NCBI GenBank assembly: GCA_008360975.2
Contig: CM039179.1
Span: 51,070,561-51,134,560, forward strand
Length of the DNA: 64,000 nt
Direction of reading: 5' to 3'
Source of the DNA: Lichenostomus cassidix
Taxonomy: Eukaryota > Chordata > Aves > Passeriformes > Meliphagidae
The notes beneath the pieces are model-generated. The model saw only the letters and a program-made list of their open reading frames with translations, was not told the DNA's origin and did no database searches. A program made the translations under genes and the position numbers. Positions 25,601-37,466 of the stretch are shown in pieces (the first letter of the stretch is position 1; every line of letters begins with the position of its first letter).

Positions 25601-27584
25601 TCCATTGGCTTAAGGTATTTTTACTTTGCACTACAAATCTTACCTAAAAAGGGATTATTTTACACATCATTGCAATCTTTATAACAACCTAAACAGACTT
25701 CTTTTCATTGCTGCTTGCAGCTATCATTTAGGAGTAATAATAGAGTGGGTTTAAAAGAGAACGTTCCATCATACAGTATCTATCTAGTAATTTTCCTCAT
25801 CTCTCTTGTATCTTAAGAAGGATTTGCTTTTTTCAATTGACTGTTTCAACTATGAGAATTCAAACTTAAATTTCTTTTATTCACTCTAGCCCAATGACAG
25901 AAAATTGGAGTTATTCATGATTCTGTCCAGCAACATGGTCATTTTATGATATTTTTCTAGCTCTGATGTGTTTTTAATAGCGATATCAGTACAAAGAGAT
26001 TGAAAGTAGCACAAAATAACAGGGCAGTGGAAGCCAAATACAAAATCAATATAACAGATTCTCACAGAGTATTTAAATAAAAGACAGTTCTCTGTGTAAA
26101 TAAAACAAACAAACAAGCAAACAATTATGACTTCATTTTTGCACAAGTTTTTGGTTGTTTTGGGGTTTTTTAAGATAAAATATGTCTGGTCCTGCTGTAG
26201 TGTGATCAAATTATGGCAACTCTCTTCTTTAAGACCATTTCTATTACTGTAGTGGGATAACCCAGATTAATTAGTGTTAATAATTGCAGTCAAGTTATGC
26301 CTAAGTTCAGACTGACCTGAATATATATTTTGGAGCAAGAAGAATGTCACACAGGTACCATATTTAAAAATCACATTCATACTTTGTAAATCACTTCAGT
26401 AAATCAGAAATTCCACCACTTATTTTCAAAACACATTTGGAAACTGCAGGTAGAAATAAAACAGTACAAACAGTAGTAAAGATCTAAAGAAAAATTTTAT
26501 CATTTGGGCTCAAACTATGTCACTATTTTGTGGTGTAATTATTGTATTTTTGCCACATAATAGGGAGCTAGGCATTGGAATTATATCAGATAACTTAACA
26601 ACTTGGTTTTTTCCTGATGTGCAAAAAAAGTTTTCCTCCTGCCTTAAACATGAACTGTGCAAATAGTATTTCAGACTCTTAGGACTGGAATTCACAGATT
26701 CAGAATCTCAGTTGAGGTCTAAGGATTAGTATTTAGCTTTAATTCAGCAACGTGTTTAATCATTATTTTAGCTTCAGAGACTTCTTTGAGATCTCACTGT
26801 GTCTTTCTGTGTATGATTTTAAGCATGTTATCTTCAAAAATATAAATAAAAATAGAAAATTGGAAAGACTTGTAGAATAAGGTTTTGGGATCTGTGTTTG
26901 ATCCTAAAATGAATAATTTTGGGTTTCAACTGCATCGGAACTGTTAAAACTATTTCACCCCTTATGGAAAGTATAGACAAAAATAAAGTATGAGGGCTGT
27001 GGTGCAGAGATGTTTCAGCAATTTGAAAGATAAATTTGGATGTTATATAAGCAAAAGGACCTTTACTGTAACTTTATTGAAAGAGTCTGTCAGCAGTTCA
27101 AGAGCTCAAATGCTCCCACAAACCCTGTAAACCTCACTCTGTTAAGGAAATGGGGTCAGCAAAATTATTATAAAGAAAATTATCTTAGAAAAACCTTCCT
27201 AGCTGGAAGTCAACTAGTCAAGCTTTTACATGCAGCCTTTTATAAAATGAAAAATCATTTAGCTCGTCTGATGTGTTTAAGGCTAGTGACATATGTTTAG
27301 AATATGCAGTATATTAGATTAACATAAGTGGCATGTCCAGAGTACATTTTCCTGACTAAAGAGCACAAGAAAATCAACTGGCTGCATCCAATAGCTTTTA
27401 AGACTGTACCAAGTGTACATTCATAAATTGCCTTCAGAATTTGTTCTAGCTGTAGGTATTGGCCTCTGAATGCTTGCAGGTAGATCCTTGACATATATCA
27501 CACATATGAACACAACAGAAGAGAAGTCTTGATTGGCATGCTCCAGGACTTTGTTTCTTGCTGGTACAGAAAGCATTCTTTAAT
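22698..27584. other. unique AT-rich DNA, no gene seen
   Basis: Contains an A/C low-complexity run at 23213-23246. A TATAAAAAGG sequence after a pyrimidine-rich stretch (about 25089) resembles a core promoter but has no supported transcript downstream. Frames such as 24595-24924 (minus, 109 codons) and 25886-26209 (minus, 107 codons) have no recognisable domain. Confidence 0.5.
23213..23246. repeat. A-rich run with C interruptions
   Basis: AAAAAAAAC / AAACC / AAAAC units; the same low-complexity type recurs at 16018, 29646 and 61490. Confidence 0.85.
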
Positions 27585-27848
27585 GGAATCATAGAAAAAT
27601 AAGGTTGCAGGGGAACTCTGTAGTCATATAGCCCAACCTCCTGCTCAGAGGATGGCAAACTTGGAAGTTAAATTGACCGGCTAAGTGGTTTGTCCAGCTG
27701 AATTGTGGCTGTGCTTAAGGTCAGGGATTGTGTATATGTACAACCTGTAACAGTACTTAACCACTCTCATTGTGAAGCTTCTTTTTTTCCTCATGCTTGA
27801 ACCTGTGAATGTAGCTTTTTGTCCTTCCTCTCAGCCTCTCTGAAAGCA
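27585..27848 (-). mobile_element. CR1 LINE 3' end, older copy
   Basis: GGAATCATAGAAAAATAAGG starts the reversed CR1 tail. It is followed by AGCCCAACCTCCTGCTCAGAG, an ACCACTCTCATTGTGAAGCT block and 'CTTTTTGTCCTTCCTCTCAGCC', matching the CR1 subfamily with 'AACCTCCTGCTCA'. Divergence is higher than in the copies at 7573 and 20004. The right boundary is approximate. Confidence 0.85.
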
Positions 27849-29645
27849 TAGTGAATCTGTATGTTATAGTAGTGCTTTAGAAAGTATAAAACTGCAATTA
27901 AGATTTACCTTTGCCTTCCTTCTTCAGCCTAGACAACCCATTTAACGTAACCTCTCTTCATATTACATACTCCATGACTCCGTCTTCTCCATATTTTGAT
28001 TCAGTATTTTGACATATAATTCCTTTCTTTCTCCGTTCCTGAAGTACCAGTTGGAAGGTTTCTGAATGCTTCCTTTTTATGCAGATTCAAAACAGCAGTG
28101 AAAAAGAACTTTCAGGTAACAAGTACAACTGAGAGGGAGTCATTCCCTCACCCACCCACACACCCCTCTCCCCACCACTGCATGCATGCCCACAGACACA
28201 TAAACATGAACAAATCCATTGGCTTGGTTCCAGTTCTTCTCTTGGAGTATCACACACAGAAACTTGACAATTTGTGCTCCAGACTGTTTTGGGGTGGGGG
28301 AAGGAGGGAATATTCATCTGTTTACGCATCCATTTTTTTCTGACAGAGAATGAAGACTAATTTATTCTCAAGTGAAACTCAGTATTTAGATCAATTTGCA
28401 GCAGTTACTCTCTTTTCTGTGCCAGATTTATTGAGATAATATATTTCAATATTTAAAGTAGGTAACACTTTGCATCATCTATTTAGTTTGACATATTTAT
28501 TTGTTGATGTAACTTCTGTATAAAAATATGTAGTTACAAAAGGTTACATTACTGCTGTTGTAGGATCTGTTGAGATTTTATGAAGCATATTTCACACTCA
28601 GTGCTCAATTAAAAAAAAATTGGAAAAAAGGTTTAAATAATAACTACTTATTCCATAACCGGGGATCTAGTCATTTTTCTAGCAAGGAATGTTGTCTTGA
28701 TGACCAAACAGTTAACTTCCAATCTTGCATATATAAAATGTAAAATAGTAGTGTAAGGAGAAAACACAAGTAAGATTTAAACCACTTTCTGCCTACCCCA
28801 TAGAAGCTTTGTTTTGCAGTTTGAGAGTCCAAAAGACAAAAGCTTAGATTTAATCCATCCCTTCTGGGGCAAAGTAGAAGCCAGGCCTTTTTTCTGGGCT
28901 GCTGTACATGGTAGTAAGACAGCATTTGCCAAAAACTAAAAAGGTCTTCTGTTGTGAAAAGTTCTCATCAGAAAGCCTTGGAAACCTTACATCTATGGGC
29001 ACTTTGTGTTTTCATCACAGTTTCAAATTAATTAGTGAGACAACTTCAAAAGCTTTAATCTAGGCTATGGTATTAAGAAACATGCATTAGACATTTCCTG
29101 TTTGCATTTCTACGTTGCTTGTTTAAAGAGTTCTTTTACTTTCATCGAAGGCTGTTGAGGACCTTAATGTACAATATTGACAGAGTAATAAAAATAGCAA
29201 ATTATGTTTCTGACCATGTGCCAACTTCATTAAATTTTTAGCCATGTGAAAAACAATATGGAGGACAAAGGTAAAACAGCCTTATTCAAGTTTAAACAGG
29301 TTTGCAACTGAAATGTAATGAGGAATAACCAGCATATTCTTTTCACTAAACATCTTCCTCCTCACATTGCTTCCTGAGGCACATTAATATTCTGCACTTC
29401 TCTTTTCCTGCATGAATGCTAAAATCACGACTGTCAACTTCCTGTGTCATTTTAACCCTAAATGTTTCCTTTTCTGAAATAACAATTGCATTTTCCCTCT
29501 CAATTGTATTAATACAAGATCATATGCTTTGAGGTATCAAACATAAACACTCTTGGCTTTGTAATATTGAACTTGCTGGGCATTGCAAAAAACATCTTCA
29601 AGTATTATTTATTGCATCTAGAGAACATTTTGGAAATATGAGAAC

Positions 29646-29702
29646 AAATAAAAAACCAAACCAAAACAAAAACAAACAAAAAAAACAAAAAACAAAAAAA
29701 AA
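29646..29702. repeat. A-rich low-complexity tract with C interruptions
   Basis: About 57 bases of A with isolated C or CC. No recognisable retroposed gene precedes it. Confidence 0.92.
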
Positions 29703-30613
29703 CTTTCAAATGGCACAGCTTAATGTAGTTTATGTATCAGACCAGGATAACTTTTTGAGGCAATATTTAGATTTCACTAAAGATTTCAACTAAGAGATTT
29801 CTATACTGATGACAGTAAATATTAAATGAAGAAAACAAAATCATGCTCATGGCTATGAAATTCAGGAGAAATGCTAGTGTGACATTAAAACTTAATCTAT
29901 AACATAGATAAGATTAAGTCTATAGAATGAGTGGACAAATGTCTAAATTATCCACGAGATAATGCAGAGGAAAACATGCATCCTTCAGGTTTGATTGCCT
30001 GAATCCTACGAAGCTATTTTACTCTTTATGGATTTGACAGCCTCATATTCCTTCTACTGCACTTAATCCCTCTTTCAAACATTTAGTAATTTCAATCTTT
30101 CAGAACAATGCTTCCTACTCTTGAAACTAATAATGTAATTTTAGAGACCTTGTTGACACTCTTTAAGGGCTTTCAAAATTTTCAAAAATGCTTATGGAAA
30201 TCAGCCATTCATGACACAGAGGTGAGAATACTCAGACCTTGGTTCTGGGGTGTCCCAGTTTTCATTTGATCACATTCACCTGATAAAGAAAAGAACCTCT
30301 GCAGTTATAGAGTAAAAACATTCTGCTAGAAGTTGCTTTCCAAGCCCACCTTTACTACATTCTTACAGTGTTAAAGATGGGGGAGGGGACTGTTAAGGTT
30401 TTTTTTGTTGGAATTTCTTAATTCTTTAGGGAATTTAAGATATACTTCATGTCTCAATTCTGGTAGAGATTAAGCATAAGAAAACAATTCAACTGATTCA
30501 AGATTTCCAGAAAAAATTATGAGTATGTCTTTCTCACACCAGGGTTTGCTTTTTGAGTGTCACAGGTTCAAATCTTCAATCACACAGACTGGGAAAGTAT
30601 GCAACAGTCTCAA

Positions 30614-30629
30614 TTTTTTTTTTTTTTTT
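30614..30629. repeat. poly-T run
   Basis: About 16 consecutive T; a possible reversed A-tail, but nothing recognisable follows on the right. Confidence 0.9.
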
Positions 30630-31079
30630 GAATATAAGAGATTTCATTTTCTTAAATTTTATCCTGACAGGGAATTGAGAAATACTTAATGATGGTACTC
30701 AGATTCAAGGGCTTGGATTAACTTCTATATTCTAGAATTATATGCAATATATTTTCCTGCTATATCTTGTAAAAACCTTGGCCACTCAGAATTATGTGGC
30801 AGCTAGGGTTTTATGTAGACTTGTGCATTTAAACCTTCCCATCAACCTTGTTCTTTATAGACAGTCCCTTCTTGTTTATGTTATTATGTTTTGTTTAATA
30901 CTACTTTCTCTAATTGCATTGCAGTAGTGAATTAAAAAATGCCTTTGTGGTTAATTTATATTAAATTACATTTTAAGACATTAAAACTATTTTTTCTTTC
31001 TATCAAAATGTTTCATCTTTTTTTTTACTAACTGGAAAGAAAAGTGAGTGAAAAGAACAAGTAAATTGGCTCATTAAAA

Positions 31080-31620
31080 GGTAGTTTCTCTCCCACATCT
31101 GAGGGAGAAGACACAAAAGGCATGCAGACACTATGTGGAGAATTGACTAGAAAGATTTCAGGAAGCTGTCTGCATGGAGCGAAAAGATACAGAGGTGAAT
31201 GAGTGCAGAGGTGTGAGCGAGATCAGGACTGTGTGGAACTTCAAAGCTGAAAGATTAAATTTTGTGCACAAAGCGAGCAGATGCCAAGTTACTACGATGT
31301 CAGTCTCAAGGATTAAAACTGTGGAGAGCAAGACAACCTCCTACATCTGAAATGAGAAAACTGAACAGCAGACAGAAGAGTTACCTGTAATTGAGATAAT
31401 AATGATCCTGTCTTTAGGGGTGGGAAAGAAAAGTAACTACATATGAATGTAAGCCAAAAAGAAACCTGTGTGAGCCAAAATATTACGCAGTGAGATGAAA
31501 TAGCGGGAGTTGCCCATGACTGTTGAAAGAGAGCGAGAGAATTTAGATCCAGAATTCAAAGGGAAAAAGAGAAGGGAAGAAGATATTATGACTTAAAATT
31601 CAGGTAGTGACTTTGGTTGT
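31080..31620. other. purine-rich segment of unknown nature
   Basis: About 540 bp rich in GA-type words (GAGGGAGAAGACAC, GAAAGAGAGCGAGAG, GGGAAAAAGAGAAGGGAAG), with more CpG than its flanks. No long open frame is present on either strand and it matches no repeat I know. It could be a non-coding exon, an old unrecognised repeat, or composition drift. Confidence 0.3.
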
Positions 31621-32295
31621 GTACAATATTCTCAAGCTGACTTTGGTCATTACATTAAACTGTTCTGGGGAAAAAATATTTTTCAAATACTCAAAACAAT
31701 TCAGACTTCTGGGGAAAAACTTCACCACTGTTATACCAGTCTCATCTGACTCTCTCTGATTTACACTTGTTATCATTTCTAGTGCACTATTTCAGCATCC
31801 TTTTCTTAAACAAAAGAGAGGAAGTCTTGTGTACTTGTGTACTTATGTGCTGTCTATTTCTTTAGGGAATACATTGCACTAATGAAGAGTTTAGGGTTAT
31901 TACCAAATGGAAACATTTTTTTTTAATAGATGAAGCCTAGTGGGATGATGGAACTACCAGAAAGCAAAATGGGCATGGGCTACTACCACTTGAAATGAAT
32001 GCTCTCATAAGAAAATTCCTGAAGAACAGGAAGAACAGGAAGCTGTGGTGAAAGCTGCATAGCAGAAGAATACTTTTTCTAAGGAACAGTCACAAGTTTC
32101 CAATAGGAAAAATAACTTAATTTCAGCCAGCAGCACAGAACCAAATAAATTGAAATTAAATATACTAGAGATATTAAAAAGAATTTGCTACAAACTATAT
32201 AAGCAAAATGGTGCCACTAATAGTGAAATTTTGAGAGAAATTATAGACTTTGAAGAGAAAATGAACACTACGGATGACAAAACATAATTATCCCC
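31621..32295. other. unique DNA, no gene seen
   Basis: AT-rich; a small GAAGAACAG direct repeat near 32022-32040. No open frame of note. Confidence 0.5.
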
Positions 32296-32807
32296 TGTAG
32301 GGATTCTGGCTTAGGTAGAGTTAACTTTCTTGCAGCAGTCTGTATGGTGCTGTGTTTTAATTTGTGACTAAAACAGTGTTGGTAACACACTGATGTTTTA
32401 GCTACTGCTGAAAAGTGCTGGCACAGCATCAAGACCTACTTTGTTTCTCACTCTGTCCCCCCAATTAGTAGTCCAGGTAGGAGATGGAAGATAAGACAAC
32501 TGGGACAAATTTACCAAAAGGCTCTTCCATGCCATATAACATGATATTCAACAATAAAAACTGGGGCATAATTTTTCCAAAGTGCTGAGGACTCTTTGGG
32601 TGCTGTTTTGCTAGTAGTAGGTGGTGAGAATTGCCTTTATATTTTTTGTTGTGCATCTTTTCCCTTTTCTTTTGCATAATAAATTATCATGACCAATGAG
32701 TTTTTCTGTCTTTTTGTCTTCTTATTCTCTTCCCCATCCTGTGACAGTGCAGGGGGTAGGAAAATAGCTGGCGGTGGTTAGGTGCCTGCCAGGGTCAATA
32801 CACCACA
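32296..32807 (+). mobile_element. solo LTR, ERVL-type family C, diverged
   Basis: Starts TGTAGGGATTCTGGCTTAGG, followed by a TAGAGTTAACTTTCTTGCAG block, GGTGCTGTGTTTTAATTTGTG, GACTAAAACAGTGTTGG, then 'CATGCCATATAACATGATATT' and CAATAAAAACTGGGGCATAA, and finishes near CAATACACCACA. This order is the inverse of the LTR at 22077-22624, so the two are the same family in opposite orientation. Substitutions and small deletions indicate an old copy. A clear target-site duplication was not found. The minus-strand frame 32465-32677 lies inside it and is not a gene. Confidence 0.85.
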
Positions 32808-33040
32808 TTCTTGTAGAGGTTGAATAAACCTTAAACAGAGAGATGCAATACAGAGACAAATTAGACAAAACAAAAGCTTTGTTCTATAGGAGAATAAGCA
32901 ACTCTCATTTATTACTGATCAGTACACAAGACACTGGCAAAATGCAAACATTGCATATATACATTCAGTGTCCTTCATTTTACATAAAAATCTGGTGAGA
33001 TAATCATACCACACAATAAGCCTGTTACTTAAGATAGTCC

Positions 33041-33118
33041 CCAGGTAGCTTTGAATATCCCTAGAGAAGGAGACTCCACAACTTCTTTGTGCAACCTGTT
33101 CCATAATGTTTAACCTAA
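33041..33118 (-). mobile_element. CR1 LINE internal 3'-region fragment
   Basis: GAAGGAGACTCCACAACTTC then GTGCAACCTGTTCCATAATG matches the CR1 'GGAGACTCCACAACCTCTCTGGGCAACCTGTTCC' region in reverse. The usual tail is missing or unrecognisable, so the ends are uncertain. An A-rich stretch follows on the right. Confidence 0.65.
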
Positions 33119-33250
33119 AAAAAAGAAAAAGACAAAGAAAAATAATTTAATTTAAAAAAAAAATATTTTGGTCCTACATATATACTAACCCATATTTGGA
33201 CCATTTATTACTTACTTTAGTTTTTGGTTCTTTTAGTATCCTTCAGCCCA

Positions 33251-33814
33251 GGAGTAGTTCTGGGAGGAATTTATACCCTTCTTGACATCTGTGGGCACTA
33301 TTACAAGCCGTTCTGGTGAAAAATTCATAGTTTTCAACCAGATCATTGAGCTAACTACAAAATAAATGTGCCTCATCTTTTCAGTCAAAGGATACATGGG
33401 AATTGTGTGAGGCTTTATTGCTGTTGATCAATACATTGGTGAAAATCCCTCTGGAGGACTCCATAGAGTTTCTGTGCTAGGAATAAATGAAGCCCAACTA
33501 GAGCAGCTTCAGAGAGTGAGGACCAGCAGCGTGGAGACAGGTTTATCAGCAGCTCCAACCCTGTAGGAGACAATACACTAGATTAGCTGAAAAGACCCTT
33601 GGCTTTACAGCTTTTCTAACAGCATACAAAAGACATCTTCATATGATGGGCATATTTCAGCTAAGTTACGATTGTGAAGGAATGCAGACATTGCAGCAGG
33701 AAGCTTAATGCAAGATGCAGCCTTCAGGGAGCTGGAAGAATATGTGAACAACCACTTTGATTTTAAGTTCTGTAGTGTCTGTGATGTAAACATGGAGTAC
33801 AGCTTAGCCTAAAA
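33251..33814 (+). pseudogene. possible decayed coding sequence, unidentified
   Basis: I do not recognise this. One plus-strand frame from about 33256 to 33565 has only two stops before its final TAG. Its last open run, about 50 codons, includes VDQYIGENPSGGLHRVSVLG and then EAQLEQLQRV. After frame shifts, a further run near 33677-33811 reads MQDAAFRELEEYVNNHFDF and then a CSVCD, ending in TAA. The residue mix looks protein-like rather than like random AT-rich translation. No interspersed repeat landmark covers the segment. It may be a processed or unitary pseudogene or an unrecognised retroelement fragment. A chance explanation is real, because runs of 45-50 open codons are frequent in 64 kb. 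No parent gene is proposed. Confidence 0.25.
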
Positions 33815-35999
33815 TCCACTCTGAACAGATGACAAGTTTCTCTGGAAAATACTACACAATGAAAATTCTGTTGCAACAAATGCATTTAAATGGATTAAGA
33901 CTACAGTTAAGGAAGAAAAAAACCTGCTTTATTCTTCAGTAAAAGAGGATTTTAGAACTGCTTATTAATGAAAACATTGAGGATAGGAGAAGCTAGTCAG
34001 ATTCAAGAATTTGACATGTTTGGTAGAAATATCTTGTGAAAGACAAGGATATATTGCCATGCAATAATAAACAGCTTTACCCAAGAGGTGCTTTCCAGTC
34101 CTAGATATTTCAGACATAATTAATTTCCAAGTAATTGTTACTAGACATTCTTAAAATGCATTGCAATGACAGTTCACCTATTCGTACAGTTTAAGACTTA
34201 ACCTAGCCTGTTTATCATGTAAATTTTAAAAGCATTTTGTTTGCTTAGGTAATATTGAGATTTTTCAGAAGTTCTCAAATTAATTTTGTCCCAGACCATG
34301 CTGTGAATAAATGTAAGTAACTGTTATTAAATATAAGTCATGATATTGTACAAGGATCTACACCATCTATTTCATTATGGCCTCTCTAACTTGTGAAGCT
34401 GCTCTCTAGATTTTTTAGCCAAGTCATAATTTTTGTTGGAGATGAATGACTTAGGGTAAGGTTTTATTTTTGTATTCTCAAATTATTAAGAGACATAATT
34501 CATTGACTCCTTGAAATGATAGGCATAAAATAATGAGTATGTACCTAATCATTTGGCTGCATAGGTTTGGGATGAAAACGTTCCTGAAGTGATTCGTGAA
34601 TTGATTTGCCATTTACTATGGGTTTTCAGCAAACATTTCATTGATTTGATATGTAGCACTGACCCATGAAAGGCTATAAGCTTTTGTCCTGAATATTTAT
34701 CTCTGATTTTTTTTCCTCATCATTTTAGAATTTCAAAACAGAATCATGCCTCATCAAATATAAAGACCAGTGGTGTCAAAGTCATCTCAATAAAGGCAGA
34801 TAAGCAATGCTGTAGACAGGTTTTGAGTATGTAGCTCCGGTAAATTTGCATTCAAATGACCAACTACACCACTAATTTGAAGCTCCTGTTCCTACAATTC
34901 TGAAAAGCCAGAGCATGAACATCACAGTGCTTTTGTGAGGTCAGGAAGTATTGTCTTAGAAAGGGTAAACTGAGACATGGCATTTTAATGCATTTCTCTA
35001 TGTTCCCTTAATGTGTGACAGAAAGCAGTAAAGTGTGATGATTAATTCTTGAAACACCTATTCCATAGTGGTTAATTCCAAAAAGGAATCATTGAGACTA
35101 CACTGATGTCTTATCTATCAGAAAACCTACATTTTGCTCAGCTATGTTTATGTTGGACTTTGTGATTTGTTTTAGGATAACATATTTCATTGTTCAGAAA
35201 ACAAATTATTATATACCACAGAAGGAAGCAGAAGACAGTGAAATTGCACCCATGCTAACAAATTAAACTGTTTCTGAGCACCAGCACAAAAGCGTTGTTG
35301 CCTACCCTTGTCAAACTGTTAGAGGGCCTTGAAGCTCAAGTTTTGCTCCAGGATATTTAGCAGTCTCTTACACAATTCACAGACATTACCTGCGCACAAG
35401 TCACAATAAGAAAAACAAAAAATGTAATTCACAGAATTGATTCATCTCTTGTCTTGCTGTGGTCCAAATCTGGTTGTTCAAAGCCAGACAGCATAATCCC
35501 TAAATCTGAGAATATATCAATAATTTCCTTATATACTTCCCCCCTCCCCTCAAAGAGGGAGGAAAAGTATATTAAGGAAGATCCCTGATGGATGAGAGGT
35601 GATTATAATCTCTATCATCATATAAGGCTGTGAGTTGAAAGCTGTTTAAATATATTTGTATTTCACAGATCTGTGGAAGGGAACACACATAACTAGAACA
35701 CTTTATAATGATGGTCCAGTATGGCCAACAATACAGAAAATGTGAAACTGTCTGGAGTTTTACTTTTTAAAGAATTTTTTGTTAATTTATATCAGAGTCT
35801 GTGAGAAGCTCTCATATGTCACCTGGTAAATTGTTACAATATTTAATGAGGTTTACTATGAAGAGTTTTCAGTATATTACAAGGCTCTATATATCCAGCT
35901 ATACCTCCCATGAGCTAAATAGGTATGCCTCTAACCAAAAAACTGTTCCTTGTCACATTCTGTACATGAGCGAAATGTAAAGCTTCTCTCCAAAATCTC
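33815..35999. other. unique AT-rich DNA, one hairpin
   Basis: No gene or interspersed repeat recognised. A near-perfect inverted repeat lies at 35525-35579. Confidence 0.5.
35525..35579. repeat. inverted repeat / potential stem-loop
   Basis: The left arm TTCCTTATATACTT plus a C-rich part pairs with the right arm (GAGGGAGG part plus AAGTATATTAAGGAA), leaving a loop of about 3 nt (AAA). The arms are about 25 nt with one bulged A and a few A/C mismatches in the pyrimidine-rich half. Confidence 0.7.
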
Positions 36000-37081
36000 T
36001 GTTGTGGTTTGACCCTGGCCAAATGCCAGGCACCTAGGACATTAGCTCACTCACTCTCCCCTGCCACAGCTGGGCAGAGGAGAGAAAAAAAAGTTAATAC
36101 ACACAGGGCTCATGAGTTGACTGGAAGGACTGGAAGATACTCCAAGGACAGAACAGGCTCTTCTTAAAGTTACAAAGTGAAATTTATTCCTACAGAAATA
36201 GAGGAGGATAACAAGAAGTGAAAATAAAGCACTCAAAGACACCATTTCTCCTCTCACCCCCCTCCCTCCTTGCCACCAGCAGCACAGTGGGGACAGCATA
36301 AGAGTTTGGTCAGTTCATCAGTGAGATCTTCTTCCGCTGCTCAGGAAGAGGTCTTATGCTCTGCGTAGCCATGGGGTCCCCCCCATGGGAGGCAGCTCTC
36401 AATGAACTCCTCCAGCGTGGGGCTAAATTTCACAAGAAACAGCCCGCCTGAACCTGCCGCAATGTGAGCTCCCCCCACAGGCAGAGAGTCTTCCCAAAAT
36501 TGCTGTGGCATGGGGTCCCTCATCCACAGGGTGCAGACCTCCGAGGCCAGGCTGTTCCACTTCAGGAGCAAGGCCTCTCTCTCCACTGGAACTCCGGCTG
36601 GATCACAGCTTCCTTCAGGCATCCACTCACTCTGATGTGGGCACCTCCCCATGGGCTGTGGGTGGATCTCTGCACCCCTGTGGACCCCATGGACTGCAGG
36701 GGGACAACCTGCTTCACCATGGTCATCACCATGGCTAGCAGAGGGTTTTCAGCTCCATCACCAGGAGCACCTCCTCCCCCACCTTCTCCACGGACTTTGG
36801 TGCCTGCATGCTGTTTTCTCTCACATATTCTCACTTCCTCCTCCTTCTCTAGCTAAAACGAAGTGTGTGCACTCTTGTTTTGATTTCTTCTTAAATATGT
36901 TTTCACAGAGGCATAACTAACATCTCTAATTGGCCCAGCCTTGGCCAGCAGCAAGTCCATCATCTTCAGAGCAACTGGGGACTGGTTCTTCTGGACATGG
37001 TTAAGGCTTCAAGAAACTTCGCACAGGAGCCATTTTTGTGGCCCCTTCACTAGCAAAACTGGGCTAAGCAAAACCAACACA
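36000..37081 (-). mobile_element. solo LTR, family B
   Basis: Starts TGTTGTGGTTTGACCCTGGC with a following AAATGCCAGGCACCTAGGAC, a hallmark of common songbird-type LTRs. It shares long stretches with 48109-49414 (GGGCTGTGGGTGGATCTCTG, AGCAGAGGGTTTTCAGCTCC, GAAGTGTGTGCACTC, ATAACTAACATCTCTAATTG). A reversed AATAAA (TTTATT at 36183-36188) in a position shared with the other copy suggests minus orientation. ATCTC occurs immediately before (35995-35999) and after (37082-37086) a TG...CA unit, a possible 5-bp target-site duplication as in ERVL. The alternative right end is near 37095, where CCACAA mirrors the left end. No gag, pol or env is recognised; several overlapping frames at 36341-37207 are composition artefacts. 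Confidence 0.85.
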
Positions 37082-37338
37082 ATCTCCTACCACAAAGCTA
37101 TAATTTGTTTATATGAACCTGTTTTATGTTTAAAAAACTGTTGTATCGCGGTCCGGGAGGGTGGCACAGGCCGGCTGCCCCCTGGACCGGGTCTCTGGTT
37201 CTTGTAAAGCCCACCGAATTCGGGGCGAGTGGCCCCTGAGGTTCCGCGGCATGGCGGCAGTCTTCTAACCGCGTCAATTCAAGCAGGAAATTAGTGATAC
37301 GAAGGAAGAACTGGACTCCATCTCTGTTCTGCTAGAGG

Positions 37339-37344
37339 TTTATT
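37339..37344 (-). promoter_or_regulatory. LTR polyadenylation signal AATAAA
   Basis: TTTATT on the plus strand, AATAAA on the minus strand, downstream of the TATA box in the LTR at 37139-37648. Confidence 0.75.
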
Positions 37345-37456
37345 TTGGGGTAACGGGAAAAGGGGTGCAGGGAAGGAGAAGGGGGAAGGGAGACAAGGCA
37401 GGTAGGAGATGCTAGCAGCCCAGAGATGCAGAGACCACGAGGTGATCCAGGCTCTG

Positions 37457-37466
37457 CCTTATAAAG
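37457..37466 (-). promoter_or_regulatory. LTR TATA box
   Basis: CTTTATAAGG on the minus strand inside the LTR at 37139-37648. The expected transcript start is about 25-30 bp further along the minus strand, near 37430. Confidence 0.7.

Larger units (their letters stand above)
27849..31079. other. unique AT-rich DNA, no gene seen
   Basis: Holds an A/C-rich run at 29646-29702 and a poly-T at 30614-30629. Frames at 28087-28343 on both strands and 28671-28925 (minus) have no recognisable motif. Confidence 0.5.

Noticed and set aside
29646..29702. A-rich tract as a processed-pseudogene tail
   Set aside because: No recognisable transcript-like sequence precedes it, and similar A/C tracts recur at 16018, 23213 and 61468 as low-complexity DNA.
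36341..37207. Cluster of overlapping frames on both strands
   Set aside because: They lie in the family B LTR; matching frames occur in the related LTR at 48687-49114, so they reflect shared LTR composition.
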